NCBI RefSeq assembly: GCF_036409475.1
Contig: NZ_JAYRCK010000006.1
Location: 1 to 64,000, forward strand
Length of the DNA: 64,000 nt
DNA from: Scandinavium sp036409475
Lineage (GTDB): Bacteria; Pseudomonadota; Gammaproteobacteria; Enterobacterales; Enterobacteriaceae
Reading direction: 5' to 3'
The translations under genes were made by a program, and so were the position numbers. Every line of letters begins with the position of its first letter. Within the stretch, counting starts at the first letter, position 1. A model generated the notes under the pieces. The model was not told the DNA's origin. It ran no database searches and was given only the letters and a program-made list of their open reading frames with translations. This document shows positions 43,788 through 52,718 of the stretch, piece by piece.

Positions 43788-44123
43788 AGACCCGTAAGTC
43801 GGGTAAGCGTAAGCGCCACCCGACAACACAGACACCGCCCCGTTGGCCGGGTAAGCATAAGCGCCACCCGACAACACAGACACCGCCCCGTAGGTCGGGT
43901 AAGCGTAAGCGCCACCCGACAACACAGACACAGCCCCGTAGGTCGGGTAAGCGTAAGCGCCGCCCGACAACACAGACATCGCCCCGTAGGTCGGGTAAGC
44001 ATAAGCGCCACCCGACAACACAGACATCGCCCCGTAGGTCGGGTAAGCGTAAGCGCCACCCGACAACACAGACACCGCCCCGTAGGTCGGGTAAGCGTAA
44101 GCGCCACCCGACAACACAGACAT
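43788..44123. repeat. Tandem array of seven 48-bp REP units
   Basis: Seven head-to-tail units of exactly 48 bp, each containing one palindrome of the type GTCGGGTAAGC...GCCACCCGAC plus the linker AACACAGACA and CCGCCCCGTAG. Units differ by one to four bases. The first unit is the most diverged at its left end. Because 48 is divisible by 3, all frames stay open, so the long frames here are artefacts. All units point the same way, unlike the usual alternating BIME. Confidence 0.9.
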
Positions 44124-44132
44124 CGCCCCATA

Positions 44133-44164
44133 GGCCGGATATGACGCGTTAGCGTCGCATCCGG
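44133..44164. repeat. REP element before eutR
   Basis: A palindrome GCCGGATATGACG...CGTCGCATCCGGC of a different REP subtype closing the cluster, 20 bp from the eutR stop codon. Confidence 0.8.
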
Positions 44165-44183
44165 CACAATAATTCCATTACGC

Positions 44184-45230
44184 TCACTGGCGCATACGCT
44201 GATGCAGCGTTAACGACGGTTTCTCCGCAAACAATTGCTGGTAGTCGGTGGCAAACTGCCCTAAATGCCAGAATCCCCACTGCATGGCAGCCTCTTTGAC
44301 CGTCGGGTTTTGCGACCACGGGCTTATCAGCTCGCGACGCACGGCGTTCAGACGAATACGTTTTAACCAGGCATTCGGACCAATACCAAGTATCGTATGA
44401 AAGGCGTTCTGCAACGTCCGGCGGCTGACGTACAGCTGATTACACAGGTCGAGTACGGTCAGCGGCTCAGACATATTTTCCAGCACATATTCGTGCGCTC
44501 GCGACAGCAAGCGGCGATAGCTCTGATGACTGATGCTCTCGGCCGTGATCATCGGCTGCGCTTCTTCCAGCATGGTGCCCATCGCCACCAGCAGATTATC
44601 GCCCAGCACTTTGCGTACCGCGGGTTGATGGAGGTGTTCCGGGTTCTCGCTAAAGGTCGCCAGCGCCTGCTGCACAAAGCCCCATAGCGCGGCTTTATGC
44701 TGTTCTTTCACTTCCAGCGCCGACTGGTTACGCAGCATATGCAGCACCTTGTCCGGGTTATGCAGGAAATTGGCCTGACGGGCAATGGCCTCTTCTGAAA
44801 TAACGACCCCCAGAATGGTGTAATCATCCGGCGTACTCAGTTCAAACTCCGTCCCGCCCGGGCGGGTGGCAATTTCAGCGTTACCCAGACACTGGGTGCC
44901 AATAAATCCCTGTTCGCCGCGCGTGGCCGGAATACCAAACCAGAAGGAGTTCGGCCAGACCAGACACGACTGACGCAGCGCCAGTCCGGTGTATTCACGG
45001 AACACCTGAATATCGTCGAGCAGGATTTCCGTGAACTCGCCATGAAATTTTCCCGGATGCAGCTGGTCGTAGATCTGCTGCCATGCGGTAATCGTCAGCG
45101 CATGCTCATACACATCCGTTGTTCGCCGCTGGTGAACGTTGTCCACCTCCACTTTCGGCGTAAGTTTAACGTTTTCGGGTAATGCTTCATGATAAAGATG
45201 GTGCAGGTCGGCAGTACGGTTCTTTTTCAT
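44184..45230 (-). CDS. eutR: AraC-family activator of the eut operon, EutR
   Basis: A 348-residue regulator (350 in E. coli) that activates eut transcription when both ethanolamine and adenosylcobalamin are present. The C-terminal AraC-type double helix-turn-helix spans about residues 245-345 (LTVLDLCNQLYVSRRTLQNA, then the segment KEAAMQWGFWHLGQFATDYQ). It is the last gene of the cluster, 47 bp after eutK, so it is partly autoregulated through the main promoter. Confidence 0.95.
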   Translation of the reverse strand: MKKNRTADLHHLYHEALPENVKLTPKVEVDNVHQRRTTDVYEHALTITAWQQIYDQLHPGKFHGEFTEILLDDIQVFREYTGLALRQSCLVWPNSFWFGIPATRGEQGFIGTQCLGNAEIATRPGGTEFELSTPDDYTILGVVISEEAIARQANFLHNPDKVLHMLRNQSALEVKEQHKAALWGFVQQALATFSENPEHLHQPAVRKVLGDNLLVAMGTMLEEAQPMITAESISHQSYRRLLSRAHEYVLENMSEPLTVLDLCNQLYVSRRTLQNAFHTILGIGPNAWLKRIRLNAVRRELISPWSQNPTVKEAAMQWGFWHLGQFATDYQQLFAEKPSLTLHQRMRQ

Positions 45231-45277
45231 GATCTTTTAAGCCGGAAGCTTCAACGAAGCCCCGGCCCTCCGACTGA

Positions 45278-45808
45278 TTAATTTTTTAAGCGGTAGCGAC
45301 TACTGCGTTTACGCAACACTCCGTCAGAAAAGAGCTGTTCCAGCGCCTTTCTGGCTTCATCAAGTGACCAGCCAACGTGGGCAGCCACTTCCCCTGCCGT
45401 CATTCCTTGACGGACCGATGCCAACAGCGTCAGAAGTTGCCCGGAGGATTCAGGCGTCAACGGGACATCCTGCGTCTTCTCTGCTTTAGCGTCTGCTTTC
45501 ACGTCTGGCTTCTGTTCTGGTTTCTTCGGCTGGCGCTTAAAACCGCCGATCAGCCACTGGGTGTCCTCGTCCGGCCGGCCTATTTCCTTACGGCTGATAA
45601 CACGGCCTGTACGCGCTGCGGCGGCGCTGCCAGCATCAAGCGCTGCGCGGCACGCCGCCAGATCGCCTTCCACCACCAGCGTTAACCGGCCAGGATCGAG
45701 CACTTCGTGGCTGAGCAGACGCACGTTCGCGGCTTTCAGCATGGCATCCGCCGCATCCACGGCAGCCACCATGCCATCCACTTCCAGTAATCCCAGTGCA
45801 TTGATCAT
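45278..45808 (-). CDS. eutK: Ethanolamine microcompartment shell protein EutK
   Basis: A 176-residue shell protein, about ten longer than in E. coli. The N-terminal BMC domain (residues 1-90, NALGLLEVDGMVAAVDAADA) is followed by a Lys/Glu/Pro-rich linker (about 95-120) and a C-terminal helix-turn-helix domain (VRQGMTAGEVAAHVGWSLDE) thought to bind nucleic acid. ATG 45808 follows GAGAGG; a GTG one codon earlier is possible. The extended linker accounts for the extra length. Confidence 0.92.
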   Translation of the reverse strand: MINALGLLEVDGMVAAVDAADAMLKAANVRLLSHEVLDPGRLTLVVEGDLAACRAALDAGSAAAARTGRVISRKEIGRPDEDTQWLIGGFKRQPKKPEQKPDVKADAKAEKTQDVPLTPESSGQLLTLLASVRQGMTAGEVAAHVGWSLDEARKALEQLFSDGVLRKRSSRYRLKN

Positions 45809-45819
45809 CACAACCTCTC

Positions 45820-46479
45820 TTACGCGCGCTGGACTGGATGACGGGCAATCTCCAGAACGGCGTCGGCAAAGGCGTTACATGCGGCTTTACACGCGGCCTG
45901 GCTCCCGGTCAAAAACGCAGCTGAATAGTTGGTTTCTGACGGCGGCGGGACATAGGTGACCAGTTGAACATCGGCAGATTTCAGTGCTGCATCAATGCCC
46001 ACTGTCGCTTCCAGTGGCGGTGCCACCAGATACGCCATCGGATCGCCAGGTCGGCATCCTGCGCTAGCCGAGAGATAGGACCCGGTACGCGAAACGACAT
46101 GCGCCAGGAAAGCGGTATCCTCGGCATCATTCGCCCACTGGAACGCCGCACCGCTTTCAATATGGGCTACCATCGCGTCCAGACCTGCGCGAACTTCGGC
46201 CGGGTTTGGCCCTCCGAGCATAATCAGGACTTCGCCGGAGGTTGGAGAGGGACTGTGCGCCGCACCGGCATACAGCGAGCGGCCATAAACCACCTCGACC
46301 ATGGCCTGTTTTGTCGCTTCGTCTGCGGCAATGTACGCCACGTCATCAGAATCGACTGTGATGAGTCCGAGGCTGCGTATCTGTGGCGGTAGTTTAAGTT
46401 CACGGGCAAAACCGTCATTTACCGAGGCAATCACGCGCATGGCGGTGACGGAAGGTCTGATCAAATCTAATGCTGGCAT
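45820..46479 (-). CDS. eutL: Microcompartment shell protein EutL
   Basis: A 219-residue tandem-BMC trimeric shell protein with a gated central pore, the same length as in E. coli. Conserved segments include LDLIRPSVTAMRVIASVN, GLITVDSDDVAYIAADEAT and LTGSQAACKAACNAFADAVL. It lies between eutC and eutK with gaps of 9 and 11 bp. Confidence 0.95.
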   Translation of the reverse strand: MPALDLIRPSVTAMRVIASVNDGFARELKLPPQIRSLGLITVDSDDVAYIAADEATKQAMVEVVYGRSLYAGAAHSPSPTSGEVLIMLGGPNPAEVRAGLDAMVAHIESGAAFQWANDAEDTAFLAHVVSRTGSYLSASAGCRPGDPMAYLVAPPLEATVGIDAALKSADVQLVTYVPPPSETNYSAAFLTGSQAACKAACNAFADAVLEIARHPVQRA

Positions 46480-46488
46480 GATGCCTCC

Positions 46489-47385
46489 TTAACGGGTCAT
46501 ATTGATGCCGGATGCTTTTTGCTCCAGCATGCGCCTGGCCAAATCCACAATCACCGCCGCCGCTTCAACCGGTGGCGTCCCGCCCTGGTGAATGTTCGAG
46601 ATACAGGTACGGTCAGCTTCAACGGTCGTCGCCACACGTGGTGAATAGATGGCGTAGCAGGAAAGGCTTTCAGACTGGCCAAGGCCCGGACGTTCCCCAA
46701 CCAGCAGGATCACCGCTTTCGCGCCCAGCAATTCGCCAATCTGATCTTCGATTTTCACGCGACCATAGCGAACAAAGAACGGCGTCCCGACCTTCAGTCC
46801 GGCCTGTTTTAAGCCCGACAACAGCGGCGGCAGGATCTCTTCGTAGTTGGCGGTGATAGCGTCAGTCGACAGGCCATCAGAGATAATCACCTGCACATCC
46901 GGGTTCATTACACACTGTGATTTCAGCGCTTCAATGGCTTCCGCACTCAGACGACGCCCCAGATCCGGACGTGTCAGATACAAGTTTTTGTTACTGATTT
47001 CCGAGCGCACTTCCAGCAGCCCCTGGGCTTTTACCCACTCTTCCGGCACTTCTTTCAACACGGTATCTTTCGAACGCGAGTGGTCCGCCAGGAAACGCAG
47101 GAGCGCCTGGGTGCGCGGACGTGGACCGGCACGGCCAGTACAGACACGCGCGGCGGTGCTGCGACGCAACTCGGTCAAGACCTCTGGACGGTGCGGATCC
47201 TCAACGCCAATCCATGCTTTGGCTTCTGCTGAGCCTAAGTCCATCGCACAGCTTTCATCCGTCGGCGCGGCGCTTTGAGTGGTGCTGGATTTTGCTTGTT
47301 CTGACGGCGTCTGAGCCTGCGGCTGCGGCTCCCCCATCGATGCCATCACGCTACGTACAATGTCTTCAATCTGCTTTTGATCCAT
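46489..47385 (-). CDS. eutC: Ethanolamine ammonia-lyase small subunit EutC
   Basis: A 298-residue subunit that, with EutB, splits ethanolamine into acetaldehyde and ammonia using adenosylcobalamin. The N-terminal region (about 1-45), rich in Gln, Ser and Thr, includes the helix that targets the lyase to the microcompartment (IEDIVRSVMASMGE). Cobalamin-contacting regions include VRYGRVKIEDQIGELLGAK and LVGERPGLGQSESL. It follows eutB after 20 bp. Confidence 0.96.
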   Translation of the reverse strand: MDQKQIEDIVRSVMASMGEPQPQAQTPSEQAKSSTTQSAAPTDESCAMDLGSAEAKAWIGVEDPHRPEVLTELRRSTAARVCTGRAGPRPRTQALLRFLADHSRSKDTVLKEVPEEWVKAQGLLEVRSEISNKNLYLTRPDLGRRLSAEAIEALKSQCVMNPDVQVIISDGLSTDAITANYEEILPPLLSGLKQAGLKVGTPFFVRYGRVKIEDQIGELLGAKAVILLVGERPGLGQSESLSCYAIYSPRVATTVEADRTCISNIHQGGTPPVEAAAVIVDLARRMLEQKASGINMTR

Positions 47386-47405
47386 GATGTGTCATCCCCG
47401 CGTCA

Positions 47406-48767
47406 TCAAAAGAACAGTGACGGATCGCCCGCCCGTTTGGTCAGGCGACCGTTTGCCATAATGCCCATGGTTTCCAGCCAGCGTTCAAACTCCGGCGACG
47501 GCCGTAAATTCAGCAACTGACGGACGGTGGCGGTATCGTGAAACGCGGTGGTCTGATAGTTGAGCATGATGTCGTCACCGAGCGGCATGCCCATGATGTA
47601 GTTGCAGCCAGCGGTGGCGAGCAGAATCATCAGGTTTTCGTTGAGGTTCTGGTCAGCATCAGCATGGTTGGTGTAGCAGCAGTCGCAGCCCATTGAAATA
47701 CCGCTCAGCTTACCCATAAAGTGATCTTCCAGACCCGCGCGAATAATCTGACGGTCGTTGTAGAGATACTCCGGCCCGATAAAGCCCACCACGGTGTTCA
47801 CCAGGAACGGATCGTAGTGCCGCGCCAGCCCATAGTTACGTGCTTCCATCGTCACCTGATCGGCACCGAAGTTCGCACCTGCCGAGAGCGCAGACCCCTG
47901 CCCGGTTTCGAAGTACAGGCAGTTTTCCCCGGCGATGCGGTTGAACTCAGCGCCCACTGCGCGTGCTTCATCCAGCATAGCCAGCTCAACGCCGAACTCT
48001 TTTAAGCCTTTCTCGCTACCGCAGATACTCTGGAAAATCAGTCCGCCCGGCGCGCCGCGACGAATCGCTTCGATCTGGGTGGTCACGTGTGCCAGCACGC
48101 AGCCCTGGGTCGGGATGTTGAATTTGTCGATGACGCCATACACGGTATCGAGGACGCGGCTTAAGTTGTCCACGTCATCCGTTACCGGGTTAACGCCGAT
48201 CACCGCATCGCCCGCCCCAAAGGACAGCCCTTCGTAGATTTGTGCGGCAATACTCTGCACGTCATCACGGGTGTCGTTCGGCTGTAAACGGCAGCTGAAG
48301 GTGCCCGGCAGACCGATGGTGGTGTTGGCCTTTTTGATCACCGGCATTTTCTTACCGCCGTAGATCAGGTCCGCGTTAGAGCAGATTTTTGCTACCGCAG
48401 CGACCACTTCTGACGTTAACCCTTTGCGCGTAAACGCAATATCATCAACGGAGGTTTCATCGCTCAGCACGTACTCGCGCAGTTCGCTGATGCTCCAGTT
48501 TTTGATGCGGTTATAGGCCGTTTCGTTGACGTCATCCTGAATCAGACGCGTCACGCAGTCCTCTTCATAGGCAATCACCGGGTTATTGCGGATATCCGCC
48601 ACCGTCATTTCCGACAGCACCTGCTTGGCCGCCACGCGCTCCTGCGAACTGGTTGCAGCAACCCCTGCCAGCACATCCCCCGAACGCAGTTCGTTGGCTT
48701 TTGCCAGCACCTCTTTAACATCCTTAAACTGATAAACATTGCCGAACAATGTGGTCTTTAGTTTCAT
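47406..48767 (-). CDS. eutB: Ethanolamine ammonia-lyase large subunit EutB
   Basis: A 453-residue TIM-barrel catalytic subunit of the B12-dependent lyase, the same length as in E. coli. Conserved active-site segments include LQPNDTRDDVQSIAAQIYEG, NPVTDDVDNLSRVLDT, YFETGQGSALSAGANFGAD and MGCDCCYTNHADADQN. It is the central metabolic enzyme of the operon and works inside the shell. Confidence 0.97.
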   Translation of the reverse strand: MKLKTTLFGNVYQFKDVKEVLAKANELRSGDVLAGVAATSSQERVAAKQVLSEMTVADIRNNPVIAYEEDCVTRLIQDDVNETAYNRIKNWSISELREYVLSDETSVDDIAFTRKGLTSEVVAAVAKICSNADLIYGGKKMPVIKKANTTIGLPGTFSCRLQPNDTRDDVQSIAAQIYEGLSFGAGDAVIGVNPVTDDVDNLSRVLDTVYGVIDKFNIPTQGCVLAHVTTQIEAIRRGAPGGLIFQSICGSEKGLKEFGVELAMLDEARAVGAEFNRIAGENCLYFETGQGSALSAGANFGADQVTMEARNYGLARHYDPFLVNTVVGFIGPEYLYNDRQIIRAGLEDHFMGKLSGISMGCDCCYTNHADADQNLNENLMILLATAGCNYIMGMPLGDDIMLNYQTTAFHDTATVRQLLNLRPSPEFERWLETMGIMANGRLTKRAGDPSLFF

Positions 48768-48778
48768 AAGTCGTTCCT

Positions 48779-50182
48779 TCAGGAAGGAAATGCGAGTGAT
48801 TTCACCGTAACCGGCACAACCGATCCGCCAAAAAGAGGCGTACCTATGTCGATATAGTCCCCCGCCCGGACAACCACCTCATCGATGACCGCCAGCGGGT
48901 GTTGCTGTAAATGCGGGCGTAACAGCATGCCCAGGGCTTTACCAAAATCCTGCTCGGCGACCACCAGCAGGGGATGCGGATTCGGATAGCGCGCGACAAA
49001 GGCCAGCAGCGCATCAATCACGGTTAACAACGCGGCATAGCGCACCGGCAGCGAACCGGGCAATGCCAGCACGTAAGCGTCCGTTTGCGGATCCAGATCG
49101 AGTTGCATCAGCGCTTGCTGCCAGGCGGCGACCAAATCAGCCTCATCAACCGGGATCGCCACCGGCAGATTGCGCAGCGGAAGCGCCACGCCTTCTAACC
49201 AGATAGTGCTGCCCGAAAGCGACAGCGTATGCGCACCAGCGCCAATCACCGTGGCGCGCACGGTTTGCGCCGGGAACTGCACGTTCATCTCACGCAGGCG
49301 CGGATGTTCATGCAGCGCCGTCGCTAACAGCGGCCCGATATCGGAAAAACAGAAAGGATCGGCAGGTTGGTTGCGGTAGCACTCGCCCACCCCACCGGAC
49401 AACGTAATCACATCCGGCTTCACGCCAGTTGGCAGCAGACCGGTTTGCATCAGCGCCTGCGCCAGCGGTGACAGCGTGCCGTCAATCACCTCCACAATCA
49501 GCGCCGCCATCCGTCGGGCCACCTCAACAAGTTGCGCCGCATTGAGGGTTCGGGCATCAGTGCCCGGACCCCATACGTCATCAACAATCCTCTGTCCCGG
49601 CGGATGCGCATGCGCCACTCGCCCCTGACCGTCCGTTTCAAGCAGCCGTCCGCCAACGTTCAGGCAGGCCGAACCGCTGACCTTTCCGGCATCGAACAGA
49701 ACGTAGTTCGACGTACCGCCACCGATGTCGATATTCAGTACGCGGCACACCTTCTGCTCCGAGAGGGTTTGAGCCCCCGCGCCGTGACCGGCAATCACCG
49801 ATTCCAGATGCGGACCGGCGCTGGCAACCACAAAATCCCCCAGCGACTGGGAGAGCGCCATCACCGCCGGTCGCGCATTGCGGGTTTTGGCACTTTCTCC
49901 GGTAATGATGATGGCACCGGAATCGACGGCCTCAGGTTTGATCCCCGCCGCCTGATACTGGGCGAGGATCAGCGCCTTAAGTTCGGTCTCTTTCAACCCG
50001 CCCTGCTTATCAACGGGGGTAAAGAACACCGGGCTTTGCCAGCTAATTTCGCGTTTGATGAATTCGTAGCGCGGCACCTGCGACACTGCCGCACGGTTGA
50101 CCAGTTCAAGGCGCGAGAAGATCACCTGAGTGGTGGTGGTGCCGATATCGATACCGACGCTCAGTAGCTGGCGAGTATTCAC
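48779..50182 (-). CDS. eutA: Ethanolamine ammonia-lyase reactivase EutA
   Basis: A 467-residue actin/Hsp70-fold ATPase that releases inactivated cobalamin from EutBC so that fresh cofactor can bind. Phosphate-binding loops are seen at GIDIGTTTTQVIFS (about residues 10-23) and NIDIGGGTSNYVLF, with ITLSGGVGECY further on. The start overlaps the eutH stop by 4 nt (ATGA). Confidence 0.95.
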   Translation of the reverse strand: MNTRQLLSVGIDIGTTTTQVIFSRLELVNRAAVSQVPRYEFIKREISWQSPVFFTPVDKQGGLKETELKALILAQYQAAGIKPEAVDSGAIIITGESAKTRNARPAVMALSQSLGDFVVASAGPHLESVIAGHGAGAQTLSEQKVCRVLNIDIGGGTSNYVLFDAGKVSGSACLNVGGRLLETDGQGRVAHAHPPGQRIVDDVWGPGTDARTLNAAQLVEVARRMAALIVEVIDGTLSPLAQALMQTGLLPTGVKPDVITLSGGVGECYRNQPADPFCFSDIGPLLATALHEHPRLREMNVQFPAQTVRATVIGAGAHTLSLSGSTIWLEGVALPLRNLPVAIPVDEADLVAAWQQALMQLDLDPQTDAYVLALPGSLPVRYAALLTVIDALLAFVARYPNPHPLLVVAEQDFGKALGMLLRPHLQQHPLAVIDEVVVRAGDYIDIGTPLFGGSVVPVTVKSLAFPS

Positions 50183-51411
50183 GATTGCGTCTCCAGGTTG
50201 GTTTCTACGTCTGCTGGCACATCTTCATCTTTCGGTACCAACAGCATAGCCACCCCAATCGCCGTCACGCCGCCAATCAGCTTGCCGACAATCATCGGGA
50301 AGATCATCGCGTTCATGTTGGCAGCGGCGAAACCTAAGTGGTCACCCAGTGCGAAGGCCGCGGAGACCGCAAAGGCGCAGTTGATCACTTTGCCGCGGGT
50401 ATCCATATGCTTCATCATGCCGAACATGGGGATGTTGTTTGCCAGCGTCGCGACCATGCCCGCAGCCGCAATGTTATTGACTTTTAACAGGTTACCGACG
50501 CTCATCAGCGGTTTTTCAAACCAGCGAGTCAGCAGCAGTACCATGGGGTACGCACCGAGCAGCACACAGGAGATAGAGCCGATCACTTCGATGGCGCGCA
50601 TCACTTCACCCGGCTTGTCTCCCGGTGCCATGAAGATAGGATCAAGACCTGGAATCAGCTCCCAGCCGAGCAGGAATTTGACAACCGCTGCCGCCAGGCC
50701 GAGGGTGATCAGCGCCACCAGACATTTCGCGAAGATCTGGAAACCGTTGATCATTTTTTCCGGGATGAATTTCAATCCCAGCGCCACCAGCACGGCCACG
50801 ATCAGCACCGGGATCATGTTCATCAGGATCAGCGCAAAGGTGAACTCCACCGGTTGCCCGTTGATTTCGACGCCGGAGTACATCGCGACCAATCCCCCCG
50901 CAATGCAGCCAACTGGAATGGTGACAATACCGGCCAGCACGCCCAGCGCCAGATAACGACGGTCAGACGGTTCAATAATCCCCAGCGCAACCGGAATGGA
51001 GAAGACCAGCGTCGGCCCCATCATCGCGCCGAGGATCAGGCCAGAATACAGCCACGCCGCAACGTCGCCGCCCGCCAGCTCTTTCGCCAGGAAGAAGCCG
51101 CCCATATCGCACGCCAGCAGCGTTCCGGCAAACATCGACGGGTTCGCGCCCAGCATTTCGTACAGCGGAATAATCACCGGCCCGAGCACATGCGCCAGTA
51201 CCGGTGCCAGCGCGGTCATACCGACCATCGCCAGGCCCAGCGCGCCCATCGCCATAAAACCTTCTTCAAACTGGCCGCCCGCCCCCTCAATGCTCTTACC
51301 GAACTTACCGAGGAAGCGCGCCGAACCGCCGAACTGCGACAGGATCCTGTCCACGGCGGCAATCAGCATAAAGAACATCATGATGTACATGATGATTTCG
51401 TTAATTCCCAT
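50179..51411 (-). CDS. eutH: Ethanolamine permease-like protein EutH
   Basis: A 410-residue inner-membrane protein with about ten or eleven hydrophobic segments that facilitates ethanolamine entry, needed mainly when the substrate is scarce or protonated at low pH. Family segments include LACDMGGFFLAKELAGGD and LANNIPMFGMMKHMDTRG. A REP pair separates it from eutG upstream, the only large gap inside the operon. Confidence 0.95.
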   Translation of the reverse strand: MGINEIIMYIMMFFMLIAAVDRILSQFGGSARFLGKFGKSIEGAGGQFEEGFMAMGALGLAMVGMTALAPVLAHVLGPVIIPLYEMLGANPSMFAGTLLACDMGGFFLAKELAGGDVAAWLYSGLILGAMMGPTLVFSIPVALGIIEPSDRRYLALGVLAGIVTIPVGCIAGGLVAMYSGVEINGQPVEFTFALILMNMIPVLIVAVLVALGLKFIPEKMINGFQIFAKCLVALITLGLAAAVVKFLLGWELIPGLDPIFMAPGDKPGEVMRAIEVIGSISCVLLGAYPMVLLLTRWFEKPLMSVGNLLKVNNIAAAGMVATLANNIPMFGMMKHMDTRGKVINCAFAVSAAFALGDHLGFAAANMNAMIFPMIVGKLIGGVTAIGVAMLLVPKDEDVPADVETNLETQS

Positions 51412-51439
51412 AGCCCCTACTCCCTGTCATTTGTGATTT

Positions 51440-51526
51440 GTAGGCCGAATAAGACGTTTACGTCGCCTCCGGCACTCACGCCGTGCTATTGCCGGATGGC
51501 GGTGCGAGCACCTTATCCGGCCTACA
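51440..51526. repeat. REP pair inside the eut operon (eutG-eutH gap)
   Basis: Two palindromes (TAGGCCGAAT...CGCCTCCGGC and GCCGGATGGC...ATCCGGCCTA) fill the 119-bp space between eutG and eutH. On RNA they would form stable stem-loops in the polycistronic message. Confidence 0.8.
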
Positions 51527-51530
51527 GGCA

Positions 51531-52718
51531 TTACCCGGCAGCCAGGTACAGGTCGATAATCTGTGCCTGCGTGGCGGTGCGTGGGTTACTGCGTATACAA
51601 ATATCCTCCAGCGCGGCCTGAGCCCATGCGCTGTAATGCTCGGGTTTTGCCCCAACGTCAGAGAGTCGTTTGGTCTGGCCCACTTCGCTAATCAGCTCGC
51701 TGACAGCATGGATGGCATCGCGGTCGTCCGACTTTTTGTTGGTTAACGCCCGTCCGATATGGCTGAAGCGCTCACGACACACCAGGCGGTTGAACCCCAT
51801 TACCGTGGGCAGCAGCATGGCGTTAGCCTGTCCGTGCGGGATGTGCAGCGCAGCACCCGGCTGGTGCGCCATCGCATGACACAAACCCAGTCCCGCACTG
51901 GAAAACGCCATCCCGGCCATACAGGAAGCCAGCAGCATACTTTCCCGCGCCGCCAGATCCTGTCCGTAGCCGACGGCCTTCGGCAGCGATTGACCGATCA
52001 TCGCCATCGCGCCGATCGCCAGGCTGTCGGTAAACGGCGTCGCGTTCAGTGCGCTATACGCTTCAACGGCGTGCGTCAGCGCATCGATCCCGGTCATCGC
52101 CGTGACGTGTGCAGGCACACCTTCCGTCAGCGCGGCGTCAAGGATCGCGACATCCGGCATCAGTGTTGCATGGGCCAGCACTTGTTTGAGTCCGGTCGCG
52201 GCGTCGATAATCACCGTGACGTTAGTGGTTTCTGAACCGGTTCCGGCAGTAGTCGGTACGGCAATCAGCGGCAGACGCGGGCGTAACGCGCTGCGCTCGT
52301 CCATGTCAGCCAGCGTCTGGGTGGGGTTGGTCACCAGCAGCGCCACTGCCTTTGCGGCATCCAGTACCGAACCGCCGCCGAAGGCCACAACGCCATCGCA
52401 CTTCGCTTCACACAATTGCGCGACCGCCGCGCAGACGTCCGTGATGCACGGTTCGCCCACCGGACAGGGCCACAGCGTCATCGCCACGCCTTTCATCGCC
52501 AGGCTGCGCTCCAGTGCGGCGGTCATCCCCGCCTGATGCAGGAAGCTGTCAACCATGACGAACATATGCGTCAGTCCGCGCGTTTGTGCTTCCTGTCCGC
52601 AGGTACTGAGCGCTCCCAGTCCACATAACGTCACCGGGGGAACGCTAAACGTTTTTACGCGTTGCAGATTCAGGGTATCGAATGCCTGAAAGAGCGCGGT
52701 CTGCAATTCAGCTTGCAT
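51531..52718 (-). CDS. eutG: Alcohol dehydrogenase EutG
   Basis: A 395-residue iron-dependent alcohol dehydrogenase that reduces acetaldehyde to ethanol and so recycles NADH within the microcompartment. The NAD-binding GGGSVLDAAKAV and the metal-site segments GIDALTHAVEAYSA and LCHAMAHQPGAALHIPHGQA are intact. ATG 52718 gives the E. coli length; 12 more codons upstream lie within eutJ. It overlaps the eutJ 3' end by 11 bp. Confidence 0.95.
   Translation of the reverse strand: MQAELQTALFQAFDTLNLQRVKTFSVPPVTLCGLGALSTCGQEAQTRGLTHMFVMVDSFLHQAGMTAALERSLAMKGVAMTLWPCPVGEPCITDVCAAVAQLCEAKCDGVVAFGGGSVLDAAKAVALLVTNPTQTLADMDERSALRPRLPLIAVPTTAGTGSETTNVTVIIDAATGLKQVLAHATLMPDVAILDAALTEGVPAHVTAMTGIDALTHAVEAYSALNATPFTDSLAIGAMAMIGQSLPKAVGYGQDLAARESMLLASCMAGMAFSSAGLGLCHAMAHQPGAALHIPHGQANAMLLPTVMGFNRLVCRERFSHIGRALTNKKSDDRDAIHAVSELISEVGQTKRLSDVGAKPEHYSAWAQAALEDICIRSNPRTATQAQIIDLYLAAG

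Noticed and set aside
43788..44123. Array considered as a CRISPR
   Set aside because: Units are contiguous near-identical 48-mers without unique spacers, contain REP palindromes, and no cas genes are in the window.
43619..44167. Three long overlapping open frames (123-182 codons) with repetitive Arg/Thr/Pro or Tyr/Ala/Gly-rich translations
   Set aside because: They run through the 48-bp REP array; the unit length is a multiple of three so frames stay open by arithmetic. No ribosome site or family similarity.
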